DNA of 64,000 bases from Sansalvadorimonas sp965221135 (GTDB taxonomy: Bacteria; Pseudomonadota; Gammaproteobacteria; Pseudomonadales; Endozoicomonadaceae): assembly GCA_965221135.1 (NCBI GenBank), contig CBDCRZ010000100.1, positions 372,001 to 436,000 on the forward strand, written 5' to 3'. Below, piece after piece: positions 33,448 to 41,273 of the stretch (positions are counted from its first letter, which is position 1; every line of letters starts with the position of its first letter). The translations under genes were made by a program, and so were the position numbers. A model generated the notes under the pieces. It was not told the origin of the DNA. It was given only the letters and a program-made list of their open reading frames with translations, and searched no databases.

Positions 33448-33753
33448 ATGGCTAAGGAATCCATGAAGCAGCGCGAACTGAAGCGACAGAAAACTGTTGC
33501 TAAGTACGCCCAGAAGCGCGCTGAACTGAAAGATATTATCAACAGCCCTGCCAGCTCTGAAGAAGAGCGTTGGGACGCAACCGTTGCCCTGCAAAAGCAA
33601 CCACGCGACGCTTCTAAAGCGCGTCTGCGTAACCGCTGCCGCATCACCGGTCGCCCACATGCATACCTGCGCAAGTTCGGCCTGAGCCGTATCAAGCTGC
33701 GTGAAGCTGCAATGCGTGGTGATGTTCCTGGCCTGACTAAGGCTAGCTGGTAA
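33448..33753 (+). CDS. rpsN: 30S ribosomal protein S14 (zinc-free form)
   Basis: 101 aa, the long form without zinc ligands. It begins M-A-K-E-S-M-K-Q-R-E and has the conserved C-terminal R-N-R-C-R-I-T-G-R-P-H-A-Y and R-K-F-G-L-S-R-I-K-L-R-E. It binds late in the 30S head. Its neighbour L36 in this operon keeps its zinc ligands, so the operon mixes the two forms. Confidence 0.97.
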   Translation: MAKESMKQRELKRQKTVAKYAQKRAELKDIINSPASSEEERWDATVALQKQPRDASKARLRNRCRITGRPHAYLRKFGLSRIKLREAAMRGDVPGLTKASW

Positions 33754-33778
33754 GGTCGTTGACTAGGAGAGTGCAACT

Positions 33779-34171
33779 ATGAGTATGCAGGACCCGTTAG
33801 CAGATATGCTAACTCGCATCCGTAATGCCCAGATGGCAGAACATGCTTCTGTCGTTATGCCTGCTTCAAAAATTAAGGCTGCAGTTGCCGAAGTTCTGAA
33901 GGGTGAAGGCTACATCGTTGACTATAAGGTTGACGGTGAAGTGAAAGCTCAGATGACTGTCGAGCTGAAGTATTTTGAAGGCAAGCCTGTAATTGAAGAG
34001 ATCAAGCGCGTAAGTCGTCCTGGTCTTCGTAACTACTCTGCTGCTGCTGACCTGCCAAAGGTGAACGGTGGTCTGGGTGTTGCTATTGTCTCTACCAACA
34101 AAGGCGTGATGACTGATCGTGCCGCCCGTGCTCAGGGTGTTGGTGGCGAAGTAATCTGCACCGTATTTTAA
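33779..34171 (+). CDS. rpsH: 30S ribosomal protein S8
   Basis: 130 aa, the E. coli length. It begins M-S-M-Q-D-P-L-A-D-M-L-T-R-I-R-N-A and ends with G-G-E-V-I-C-T-V-F, as expected. S8 binds the central domain of 16S rRNA and, in E. coli, represses the spc operon. AGGAGAG lies upstream. Confidence 0.97.
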   Translation: MSMQDPLADMLTRIRNAQMAEHASVVMPASKIKAAVAEVLKGEGYIVDYKVDGEVKAQMTVELKYFEGKPVIEEIKRVSRPGLRNYSAAADLPKVNGGLGVAIVSTNKGVMTDRAARAQGVGGEVICTVF

Positions 34172-34183
34172 GGGAGGATCGGA

Positions 34184-34717
34184 ATGTCTCGTATCGCGAA
34201 GACCCCGGTTGAACTGCCTTCCGGTGTAGAAGTTAAACTGACTGCCAGCACTATCGCCATCAAAGGCGCTAAGGGCCAGCTGCAGATGGATCTCCATCAG
34301 TCAGTAGAAGTGAAGCAGAGCGAAAACGTTCTGACTTTCGAAGCCCGTGATGGTAGCAAGCTGTCTCGTGCCATGTCTGGTACGACCCGCGCTCTCATCG
34401 GCAACATGGTAACTGGCGTTCACGCAGGTTTCGAAAAGAAACTGCAGCTGATCGGTGTTGGTTATCGTGCTCAGGCTAAGGGTAAGTCCCTGAACCTGAC
34501 TCTCGGTTTCTCTCATCCGGTAGTGTACGCACTGCCAGAAGGTGTGACTGCGGAAACGCCAAGTCAGACCGAGATCGTAATCAAGGGAATCGACAAGCAG
34601 CTCGTCGGCCAGGTTGCCGCTGAAATCCGCGAATACCGCCGCCCTGAGCCTTATAAGGGCAAGGGTATCCGTTATGCTGATGAAGTGGTTCGCCGTAAGG
34701 AAGCCAAGAAGAAGTAA
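34184..34717 (+). CDS. rplF: 50S ribosomal protein L6
   Basis: 177 aa, the standard length, built from two related domains. It begins M-S-R-I-A-K-T-P-V-E-L-P and ends with the L6 signature P-E-P-Y-K-G-K-G-I-R-Y-A-D-E. It lies near the factor-binding site of the 50S subunit. GGGAGGA precedes the start. Confidence 0.97.
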   Translation: MSRIAKTPVELPSGVEVKLTASTIAIKGAKGQLQMDLHQSVEVKQSENVLTFEARDGSKLSRAMSGTTRALIGNMVTGVHAGFEKKLQLIGVGYRAQAKGKSLNLTLGFSHPVVYALPEGVTAETPSQTEIVIKGIDKQLVGQVAAEIREYRRPEPYKGKGIRYADEVVRRKEAKKK

Positions 34718-34742
34718 CGGTTAGGTATACAAGGGTAAAGTT

Positions 34743-35093
34743 ATGAGCGAAAAGAAAGTAGCCCGTCTGCGTCGCGCAAAGCGCACGCGGATGAAAATGC
34801 GTGAACTTCGCGTTGCCCGCCTGACCGTGCACCGCACTCCACGTCACATCTATGCACAGGTGATTGACGCGGAAGGCGGTAAGGTTTTGGCAGCGGCTTC
34901 TACTGTTGAGAAAGATCTGCGTGGCGACGCCACCGGTAATGTTGATGCAGCCAAGAAAGTTGGCGCCCTGGTAGCTGAACGCGCCAAGGCAGCAGGCATT
35001 GCCAAGGTAGCCTTTGACCGTTCCGGATTTAAGTATCACGGACGTGTTAAGGCTCTCGCTGACGCAGCCCGCGAGAGCGGACTGGAATTCTAA
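34743..35093 (+). CDS. rplR: 50S ribosomal protein L18
   Basis: 116 aa (117 in E. coli), a 5S rRNA-binding protein. The basic N-terminus (R-L-R-R-A-K-R-T-R-M-K) is followed by R-L-T-V-H-R-T-P-R-H-I-Y-A-Q-V and the C-terminal F-D-R-S-G-F-K-Y-H-G-R-V-K-A-L-A. It lies 25 bases after rplF and 12 before rpsE. Confidence 0.97.
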   Translation: MSEKKVARLRRAKRTRMKMRELRVARLTVHRTPRHIYAQVIDAEGGKVLAAASTVEKDLRGDATGNVDAAKKVGALVAERAKAAGIAKVAFDRSGFKYHGRVKALADAARESGLEF

Positions 35094-35105
35094 AGGGTGG
35101 GAGCT

Positions 35106-35618
35106 ATGGCAAGAGAAGATCGCAATAACAACAAAGCCAACGATGATGGCTTTGTTGAAAAACTGGTTCAAGTGAACCGTGTTGCCAAGGTAGTTAAGGG
35201 TGGTCGTATTTTCGGCTTCACCGCACTGACTGTCGTTGGTGATGGCAAGGGTAAGGTAGGTTTCGGCCGTGGTAAGGCACGTGAAGTGCCAGTTGCCATT
35301 CAAAAGGCTATGGAATCCGCACGTCGCAACATGATCCAGGTTGACCTGAACGGCACGACCATTCAGTATCCTGTTAAAGCTGCACACGGCGCATCCAAAA
35401 TCTACATGCAGCCTGCATCCGAAGGTACCGGTGTAATCGCCGGTGGCGCAATGCGTGCCGTACTCGAAGTTGCTGGTGTACAGAACGTACTGGCCAAGTG
35501 CTACGGTTCTACAAACCCGGTAAACGTTGTTCGCGCTACCTTCAACGGTCTGAAGAGCGTTCGCGCTCCATCAGAAGTTGCAGCCAAGCGTGGCAAGTCC
35601 GTCGAAGAGATCCTGTGA
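35106..35618 (+). CDS. rpsE: 30S ribosomal protein S5
   Basis: 170 aa from ATG 35106, with GGGTGGGAG upstream. An in-frame GTG nine bases earlier lies inside that ribosome binding site and is not used. The S5 signature V-N-R-V-A-K-V-V-K-G-G-R-I-F and the G-F-G-R-G-K-A-R-E-V-P loop are present. It sits at the mRNA entry channel and is a site of spectinomycin-resistance and ribosomal ambiguity changes. Confidence 0.97.
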   Translation: MAREDRNNNKANDDGFVEKLVQVNRVAKVVKGGRIFGFTALTVVGDGKGKVGFGRGKAREVPVAIQKAMESARRNMIQVDLNGTTIQYPVKAAHGASKIYMQPASEGTGVIAGGAMRAVLEVAGVQNVLAKCYGSTNPVNVVRATFNGLKSVRAPSEVAAKRGKSVEEIL

Positions 35619-35625
35619 GGTTCAC

Positions 35626-35811
35626 ATGGCAGACAAGAAGATCCAGGTAACACTCGTCAAGAGTGCTAACGGTCGACTGAAAAGCCACAGAGCCTGCGTA
35701 CAGGGTCTAGGTCTACGTCGAATCGGTCACACCGTTGAAGTGGAAGATACTCCTTCCGTTCGCGGTATGGTGAACAAGGTTAACTACCTCGTTCGCGTCG
35801 AAGGAGAGTAA
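35626..35811 (+). CDS. rpmD: 50S ribosomal protein L30
   Basis: 61 aa from ATG 35626 (M-A-D-K-K-I-Q-V-T-L-V-K-S). The longer frame beginning inside rpsE is not a real start, since GAGG lies just before 35626 and L30 is normally about 59 aa. It has the typical G-L-G-L-R-R-I-G-H-T-V and V-R-G-M-V-N-K-V. Confidence 0.96.
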   Translation: MADKKIQVTLVKSANGRLKSHRACVQGLGLRRIGHTVEVEDTPSVRGMVNKVNYLVRVEGE

Positions 35812-35812
35812 T

Positions 35813-36247
35813 ATGAAACTCAATACTCTGTCTCCGGCCGAAGGTAGCCACAGAAGTGGTAAGCGTGTCGGTCGTGGCATCGGTAGCGGTCTTGGTAAGA
35901 CTGGTGGCCGTGGCCACAAAGGTCAAAAGTCCCGTTCCGGCGGTAGTGTAAAGCCAGGTTTTGAAGGCGGTCAGCAGCCACTGCAGCGTCGTCTTCCTAA
36001 GTATGGTTTCACTTCGCGTCTGGCTCGTGTAACTGCAGAAATCCGCCTGGCTGAACTGGCCAAGGTTGATGCTGAAGTTATCGATCTGGAAGCTCTGCGC
36101 ACTGCAGACCTGATCCACAACGGCATCAAGCGTGCCAAAGTGGTTCTGTCTGGCGAGCTGAGCAAAGCGGTAACCATAAAGGGGCTGGCGGTCACTAAAG
36201 GCGCCCGTGCTGCTATTGAAGCTGCTGGTGGCAAAATCGAGGACTAA
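35813..36247 (+). CDS. rplO: 50S ribosomal protein L15
   Basis: 144 aa, as in E. coli. The Gly/Arg-rich N-terminal half (R-V-G-R-G-I-G-S-G-L-G-K-T-G-G-R-G-H-K-G) runs into the 23S rRNA core, followed by a globular C-terminal domain. It lies one base after rpmD, and its stop abuts the secY start. Confidence 0.97.
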   Translation: MKLNTLSPAEGSHRSGKRVGRGIGSGLGKTGGRGHKGQKSRSGGSVKPGFEGGQQPLQRRLPKYGFTSRLARVTAEIRLAELAKVDAEVIDLEALRTADLIHNGIKRAKVVLSGELSKAVTIKGLAVTKGARAAIEAAGGKIED

Positions 36248-37573
36248 ATGGCTAAGACATTACCTGTGGGAAATCAGAACGGACTGAGCGAGCTCTGGTC
36301 TCGCGTACGGTTTGTCTTTCTTGCCATCCTGGTGTACCGGATCGGGGCACATATCCCCGTTCCTGGTATCAACCCGGAAAGGTTGGCAGCATTGTTCAGT
36401 CAGAACGAAGGAACCATCCTGGGTCTCTTCAACATGTTCTCCGGTGGTGCATTGGAGCGTATGTCTGTACTGGCGTTGGGAATCATGCCCTACATCTCTG
36501 CATCCATTATTATGCAGCTGATGACAGTGGTTAGCCCACAGCTGGAACAACTGAAAAAGGAAGGCGAGAGCGGCCGTCGCAAGATCAGCCAATACACCCG
36601 CTATGGTACTGTTATCCTGGCCCTGGTACAGGGCACCGGTATGACTGTTGGCCTGGCGAATCAAGGTGTAGCTTTCAGTGTTGACCTGAGCTTTTACTTT
36701 GTGGCTATTGCTACGTTTGTAACGGGTGCCGTCTTTATGATGTGGCTCGGCGAACAGGTCACGGAGCGTGGTATCGGTAACGGTATCTCGATCTTGATTT
36801 TCTCGGGTATTGTTGCAGGATTGCCCGGTGCTATCGTGGCATCCTTCGAGTCAGCCCGTCAGGGTGACGTGAATATCTTAGCTCTGCTGGTGGTTGCCGT
36901 ACTGGCTATCGCCGTCATCGCTGGTGTAGTCTTTATGGAACGCGGCCAACGTCGCATTACAGTGAACTATGCCAAGCGTCAGCAGGGCCGTAAGGTGTTC
37001 GCTGCTCAAAGCAGTCACCTGCCCCTGAAGGTGAATATGGCTGGTGTTATTCCAGCGATATTTGCCTCCAGTATCCTGCTGTTTCCAGCGTCTATTGCCC
37101 AATGGTTCGGCCAGGGCGAAGGCATGGAATGGTTGCAGGATGTAGCTCTGGCCCTTGGGCCTGGCCAACCGCTAAACATTGTATTGTTTACGGCTGGTAT
37201 AGTATTTTTCTGCTTCTTTTATACTGCGCTCGTCTTTAATCCTAAGGACGTTGCAGATAACTTAAAGAAGTCAGGAGCCTTTATTCCCGGTATCCGTCCG
37301 GGTGAGCATACGGCACGTTATATTGATAGCGTACTGACAAGGCTCACCATGGTTGGCGCAGTCTACATGACGGCAGTCTGCCTTCTGCCCCAGTTTTTGG
37401 TGGTATGGGCAAACGTACCCTTCTATTTGGGTGGTACGTCCCTGCTGATCGTTGTGGTTGTTGTTATGGATACCATGGCGCAGATTCAGTCTCATCTGAT
37501 GTCTAATCAGTATGAGTCACTGATGAAGAAAGCTAATCTTAAGGGTTATGGTTCTGGTGGCCTGATCCGATAA
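36248..37573 (+). CDS. secY: SecY preprotein translocase channel subunit
   Basis: 441 aa with ten transmembrane helices (443 in E. coli). The plug and lateral-gate helices are recognisable, as is the conserved cytoplasmic loop Y-A-K-R-Q-Q-G-R-K with its tip that contacts SecA and the ribosome. It forms the SecYEG channel for export and membrane insertion. It starts directly after the rplO stop and is the penultimate spc gene. Confidence 0.97.
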   Translation: MAKTLPVGNQNGLSELWSRVRFVFLAILVYRIGAHIPVPGINPERLAALFSQNEGTILGLFNMFSGGALERMSVLALGIMPYISASIIMQLMTVVSPQLEQLKKEGESGRRKISQYTRYGTVILALVQGTGMTVGLANQGVAFSVDLSFYFVAIATFVTGAVFMMWLGEQVTERGIGNGISILIFSGIVAGLPGAIVASFESARQGDVNILALLVVAVLAIAVIAGVVFMERGQRRITVNYAKRQQGRKVFAAQSSHLPLKVNMAGVIPAIFASSILLFPASIAQWFGQGEGMEWLQDVALALGPGQPLNIVLFTAGIVFFCFFYTALVFNPKDVADNLKKSGAFIPGIRPGEHTARYIDSVLTRLTMVGAVYMTAVCLLPQFLVVWANVPFYLGGTSLLIVVVVVMDTMAQIQSHLMSNQYESLMKKANLKGYGSGGLIR

Positions 37574-37621
37574 TCCGACAGGCTGTCAGAGTATTAACTC
37601 TGCCGATAGTGGAGAAGAAAC

Positions 37622-37738
37622 ATGAAAGTTCGTGCTTCTGTAAAGAAGATCTGCCGCGATTGCAAGATCATCAAGCGTAAGGGTGCTGTTCGCGTAATCT
37701 GCAGCAAAGAGCCCCGACATAAGCAGCGTCAGGGTTAA
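37622..37738 (+). CDS. rpmJ: 50S ribosomal protein L36 (zinc-binding form)
   Basis: 38 aa: M-K-V-R-A-S-V-K-K-I-C-R-D-C at the start and C-S-K-E-P-R-H-K-Q-R-Q-G at the end. Cys 11, Cys 14, Cys 27 and His 33 form the zinc ribbon of the C+ form. GGAGAAG precedes the ATG. It ends the spc block, as in E. coli. Confidence 0.97.
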   Translation: MKVRASVKKICRDCKIIKRKGAVRVICSKEPRHKQRQG

Positions 37739-37768
37739 TTCGCCTGGGGTCATATCCCCGAGTCGATA

Positions 37769-37799
37769 AGCCGCCTGGCTTTATTAAGTCAGGCGGTTG
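37769..37799 (+). promoter_or_regulatory. Hairpin between rpmJ and rpsM
   Basis: GCCGCCTGGCTT, a TATT loop, then AAGTCAGGCGGTTGC: a stem of about 11 bp with one mismatch, followed by only a short T stretch. It lies at the spc/alpha boundary in the 153-base gap and could be a weak terminator or a processing site. Confidence 0.5.
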
Positions 37800-37891
37800 C
37801 TTTGTGGGGATTAAGGATGTACTATCCGCCCCCTTTCGATTTGGGTTTACCCTTCGCGTTGCAATTAGGCGAAACTCACGGAGACGATTGA

Positions 37892-38248
37892 ATGGCCCGT
37901 ATTGCTGGCGTCAATATCCCGGATAACAAACATACTGTTATCTCTCTGACTTACATCTATGGTGTTGGTCAGAACACAGCTCAGAAAATTTGTGCAGCTA
38001 CTGGCGTAAGCCCAACTGTAAAGATCTCTGATCTGAATGATGATGATATCGAGAAGCTGCGTACCGCGGTTGGTGAATTCACCACCGAAGGTGACCTGCG
38101 TCGCGAAATCAGCATGAACATTAAGCGTCTGATGGACCTTGGCTGCTACCGCGGTCTTCGTCATCGTCGCAGTCTACCGGTTCGTGGACAGCGCACTAAA
38201 ACTAACGCGCGTACCCGTAAGGGCCCACGTAAACCGATTCGTAAGTAA
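37892..38248 (+). CDS. rpsM: 30S ribosomal protein S13
   Basis: 118 aa, the E. coli length. It begins M-A-R-I-A-G-V-N-I-P-D-N-K-H and has the C-terminal R-G-Q-R-T-K-T-N-A-R-T-R-K-G. It contacts the P-site tRNA and forms intersubunit bridges in the 30S head. It is the first gene of the alpha operon. Confidence 0.97.
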   Translation: MARIAGVNIPDNKHTVISLTYIYGVGQNTAQKICAATGVSPTVKISDLNDDDIEKLRTAVGEFTTEGDLRREISMNIKRLMDLGCYRGLRHRRSLPVRGQRTKTNARTRKGPRKPIRK

Positions 38249-38291
38249 CAACTGGTTCTTCCAGTCGTCTTGATACAGGAACAATTCTGAT

Positions 38292-38681
38292 ATGGCAAAG
38301 CCAGGTATTCGTTCACGTAAAAAGGTGAAGAAGACAGTTGTGGACGGTGTTGCACACATCCACGCTTCCTTCAATAACACCATCGTGACAATTACCGATC
38401 GCCAGGGCAACACGCTTTCCTGGGCCACCGCTGGTGGTTCTGGTTTCCGTGGCTCTCGCAAATCGACTCCTTTCGCTGCCCAGGTAGCTGCGGAGCGTGC
38501 GGGGAATGCAGCCGCTGAGTACGGTCTGAAGAATCTTGACGTTTGTGTAAAAGGCCCCGGCCCCGGCCGTGAGTCTGCTGTACGCGCACTGAACGCCTGC
38601 GGATACAAGATCACTAACATCACTGATGTTACGCCGATCCCGCACAATGGCTGTCGTCCGCCTAAAAAGCGTCGCGTGTAA
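38292..38681 (+). CDS. rpsK: 30S ribosomal protein S11
   Basis: 129 aa, as in E. coli. The segments H-I-H-A-S-F-N-N-T-I-V-T-I-T-D and G-P-G-P-G-R-E-S-A-V-R-A-L are typical. The N-x-x-G-C-R-P-P-K-K-R-R-V C-terminus is conserved. It lies on the 30S platform near the mRNA exit. Confidence 0.97.
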   Translation: MAKPGIRSRKKVKKTVVDGVAHIHASFNNTIVTITDRQGNTLSWATAGGSGFRGSRKSTPFAAQVAAERAGNAAAEYGLKNLDVCVKGPGPGRESAVRALNACGYKITNITDVTPIPHNGCRPPKKRRV

Positions 38682-38699
38682 ACAGGAGATACGGTCAAA

Positions 38700-39320
38700 A
38701 TGGCAAGATATATAGGTCCCAAGTGCAAACTGTCTCGTCGCGAAGGCACCGATCTCTTCTTGAAGAGTGGTGTACGTCCGCACGAGTCTAAGTGTCGCTC
38801 TGAGGTAATCCCCGGACAACACGGTCAACGTCGCGGACGCCTGTCCGACTACGGTGTCCAGCTCCGTGAAAAACAGAAAGTACGTCGTCTCTACGGCGTG
38901 CTGGAAAAGCAATTCCGTAACTACTATGCAGAAGCGGATCGTCTGAAGGGTGCAACTGGTATAAACCTGCTGCAACTGTTGGAAGGACGCCTGGATAATG
39001 TAGTATACCGTATGGGCTTTGGTTCCACTCGTGCAGAAGCACGTCAGTTGTGCAGCCACAAGGCCATTCTGGTAAATGGTAAGACAGTCAACATCCCGTC
39101 CTACCAGGTTAAGCCTGGTGATGTTGTCGCTGTTCGCGAGAAGGCCAAGACCCAGATGCGTATCAACGCAGCTCTGGAACTGGCCGCCCAGCGTGGTTTT
39201 TCCATCTGGGTAGAGGTTGATGCCAAAAAGAAAGAAGGTACTTTCAAGGCACAGCCTGAGCGGAGTGATCTGTCAGCCGACATCAACGAAAATCTGATTG
39301 TCGAGCTGTACTCCAAGTAA
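38700..39320 (+). CDS. rpsD: 30S ribosomal protein S4
   Basis: 206 aa, standard. It begins M-A-R-Y-I-G-P-K-C-K-L-S-R-R-E-G and contains the S4 RNA-binding fold around L-E-G-R-L-D-N-V-V-Y-R-M-G-F and S-H-K-A-I-L-V-N-G-K. S4 starts 30S assembly and, in E. coli, represses the alpha operon. Confidence 0.97.
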   Translation: MARYIGPKCKLSRREGTDLFLKSGVRPHESKCRSEVIPGQHGQRRGRLSDYGVQLREKQKVRRLYGVLEKQFRNYYAEADRLKGATGINLLQLLEGRLDNVVYRMGFGSTRAEARQLCSHKAILVNGKTVNIPSYQVKPGDVVAVREKAKTQMRINAALELAAQRGFSIWVEVDAKKKEGTFKAQPERSDLSADINENLIVELYSK

Positions 39321-39350
39321 GGGATAGATAACTAGGTGGGGTGTTCATCC

Positions 39351-40352
39351 ATGCAGAACTCGGCTACAGAATTTTTGACTCCGCGTCACATCGACGTTGA
39401 GGAGCACAGCGCAACACGTGCAAAGATCACTCTCGAACCTCTCGAGCGTGGCTTTGGCCATACGCTGGGTAATGCACTGCGGCGTATTTTGCTGTCCTCA
39501 ATGCCAGGGTGTGCTGTTGTCGAAGCCGAGATCGACGGGGTGCAGCATGAGTACAGTACTGTAGAAGGCGTTCAGGAAGATGTCATCGACATTCTCCTGA
39601 ACCTCAAAGGTCTGGCAATTCGCATGACCGGTCGTGACGAAGCAACTCTGACTCTTTCCCATAAGGGAGCGGGTATTGTGACTGCTGGAGATATCCAGCT
39701 TGATCACGATGTTGAGTTAATCAACCCGGATCACGTGATTGCTCACGTAAGTGAAAAGGGCGACCTGAACATGAAGCTGGTAGTGCGTCGTGGCCGTGGC
39801 TACGAAACTGCTGACCAGCGTCGTTCAGATGAGGACGAAAATCGTTCCATCGGTCGTTTGCAGCTAGACGCAACCTACAGCCCTGTGCACAGAGTTTCGT
39901 ACGTTGTTGAGCGTGCTCGTGTAGAGCAGCGTACAGACCTCGACAAACTGGTCCTGGATCTTGAGACCAATGGTACTCTGGATCCTGACGAAGCCATCCG
40001 TCGTGCTGCAACTATTTTGCAGCAGCAACTGGCTGTATTCGTTGACCTTGAAGGTGATGCTGAGCCTGAGCCGGAGCAGAAGGAAGACGAAGTCGACCCA
40101 ATCCTGCTGCGTCCAGTAGATGATCTGGAACTGACTGTACGTAGTGCTAACTGCCTCAAGGCAGAGAACATTTACTACATTGGTGACTTGATTCAGCGTA
40201 CCGAGGTTGAGCTGCTGAAAACCCCGAACCTGGGCAAAAAGTCCCTTACCGAGATCAAAGACGTTCTCGCTTCCCGAGGTCTGAGTCTGGGCATGCGCCT
40301 CGACAACTGGCCGCCGGCTAGCCTGAAGTCCGACGACAAGGTTTCAGCTTAA
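39351..40352 (+). CDS. rpoA: RNA polymerase alpha subunit
   Basis: 333 aa from ATG 39351 (M-Q-N-S-A-T-E-F-L), the usual pseudomonad length. The GTG 15 bases earlier is not needed. The N-terminal assembly domain has L-E-P-L-E-R-G-F-G-H-T-L-G-N-A-L-R-R. An acidic linker precedes the C-terminal domain, where R-S-A-N-C-L-K-A-E-N and T-P-N-L-G-K-K-S-L-T-E-I-K bind UP elements and activators. Confidence 0.98.
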   Translation: MQNSATEFLTPRHIDVEEHSATRAKITLEPLERGFGHTLGNALRRILLSSMPGCAVVEAEIDGVQHEYSTVEGVQEDVIDILLNLKGLAIRMTGRDEATLTLSHKGAGIVTAGDIQLDHDVELINPDHVIAHVSEKGDLNMKLVVRRGRGYETADQRRSDEDENRSIGRLQLDATYSPVHRVSYVVERARVEQRTDLDKLVLDLETNGTLDPDEAIRRAATILQQQLAVFVDLEGDAEPEPEQKEDEVDPILLRPVDDLELTVRSANCLKAENIYYIGDLIQRTEVELLKTPNLGKKSLTEIKDVLASRGLSLGMRLDNWPPASLKSDDKVSA

Positions 40353-40385
40353 ACCACCAGTCTAATCTGGTAAGGATGAAGAATC

Positions 40386-40772
40386 ATGCGTCATCGTAAG
40401 AGTGGACGTAAGCTTAACCGGAACAGTTCTCATCGCATCGCGATGTTCAAGAACATGACTGCTTCCCTGGTTGAGCACGAAGTGATTAAGACGACTCTGC
40501 CCAAGGCCAAAGAACTGCGCCGTGTTGCAGAGCCTCTGATCACTCTGGCTAAGGAAGATTCCGTAGCCAATCGCCGTCTGGCATTTGACCGTCTGCGTAA
40601 TAAAGCTACCGTTGGTAAGCTGTTTACAGATCTGGGCCCTCGCTACAAAGAGCGTCCTGGCGGTTACATCCGTATTCTGAAGTGTGGCTATCGTCAAGGC
40701 GATGCAGCTCCTATGGCATACGTTGAGCTGGTTGATCGTCCTGTTGCAGTGGAAGCTGCTGACGAGGAATAA
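40386..40772 (+). CDS. rplQ: 50S ribosomal protein L17
   Basis: 128 aa (127 in E. coli). It begins M-R-H-R-K-S-G-R-K-L-N-R-N-S-S-H-R, as in other bacteria. It is the last gene of the alpha operon and of the ribosomal superoperon, and is followed directly by a strong terminator. Confidence 0.97.
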   Translation: MRHRKSGRKLNRNSSHRIAMFKNMTASLVEHEVIKTTLPKAKELRRVAEPLITLAKEDSVANRRLAFDRLRNKATVGKLFTDLGPRYKERPGGYIRILKCGYRQGDAAPMAYVELVDRPVAVEAADEE

Positions 40773-40789
40773 GATCAATTAGATCTCTG

Positions 40790-40818
40790 AAAAAACCGGG
40801 CTTAGGCCCGGTTTTTTT
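40790..40818 (+). terminator. Rho-independent terminator after rplQ
   Basis: AAAAAACCGGGC, a TTAG loop, GCCCGG and a T7 run. It ends the ribosomal protein superoperon. Confidence 0.9.
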
Positions 40819-41273
40819 ATGGCTGAAGTTTGAGTTGCTATAAAGGCACAGGCTGACCTTAATGTGTGTACTTGCCAGTTTACCCAATGTGCATTCAGCG
40901 TTTGTATAACCACCTCCTGGCAATTACCTTCTAACAACCACTTTTTATTTGCCTCAATAATTCTTGTGCCATTCAAACACTGCATTTAAAAATGCTAATA
41001 CCGATTGCACCTTTAAACCCGCTGCAAGTCCCAGTTGAATATGATGTGAGATGCTTTGTGAGTTGCTAAAAGAAACTACCGTTTGGACGCGCATATTTTC
41101 ATGGCTGGTTTATGCGCTTTGTTGTTGATGGTTTAAATAACCCGTTGTTCGTACAGGTAGGCATTGGTTAATGCGATTGACACTGTAATTAACAGTGTTG
41201 TTAGTGATATAAACCCTCTTATTCAGGATGCTACTCCTATACTCACAAGACGATTTTGTCTGAAGGAGGGGTC
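40819..41273. other. 455-base intergenic region upstream of the transporter gene
   Basis: No gene is supported. Composition becomes more AT-rich than in the ribosomal block. The only clear structure is the inverted repeat at 41180-41198 described separately. Confidence 0.5.
41180..41198. promoter_or_regulatory. Candidate operator upstream of the amino-acid transporter
   Basis: ACACTGT-AATTA-ACAGTGT is a perfect 7-5-7 inverted repeat. It overlaps TTGACA (41177-41182), which may be a -35 element, although no well-spaced -10 follows. It lies about 75 bases before the coding start and is a reasonable regulator site. Confidence 0.5.
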
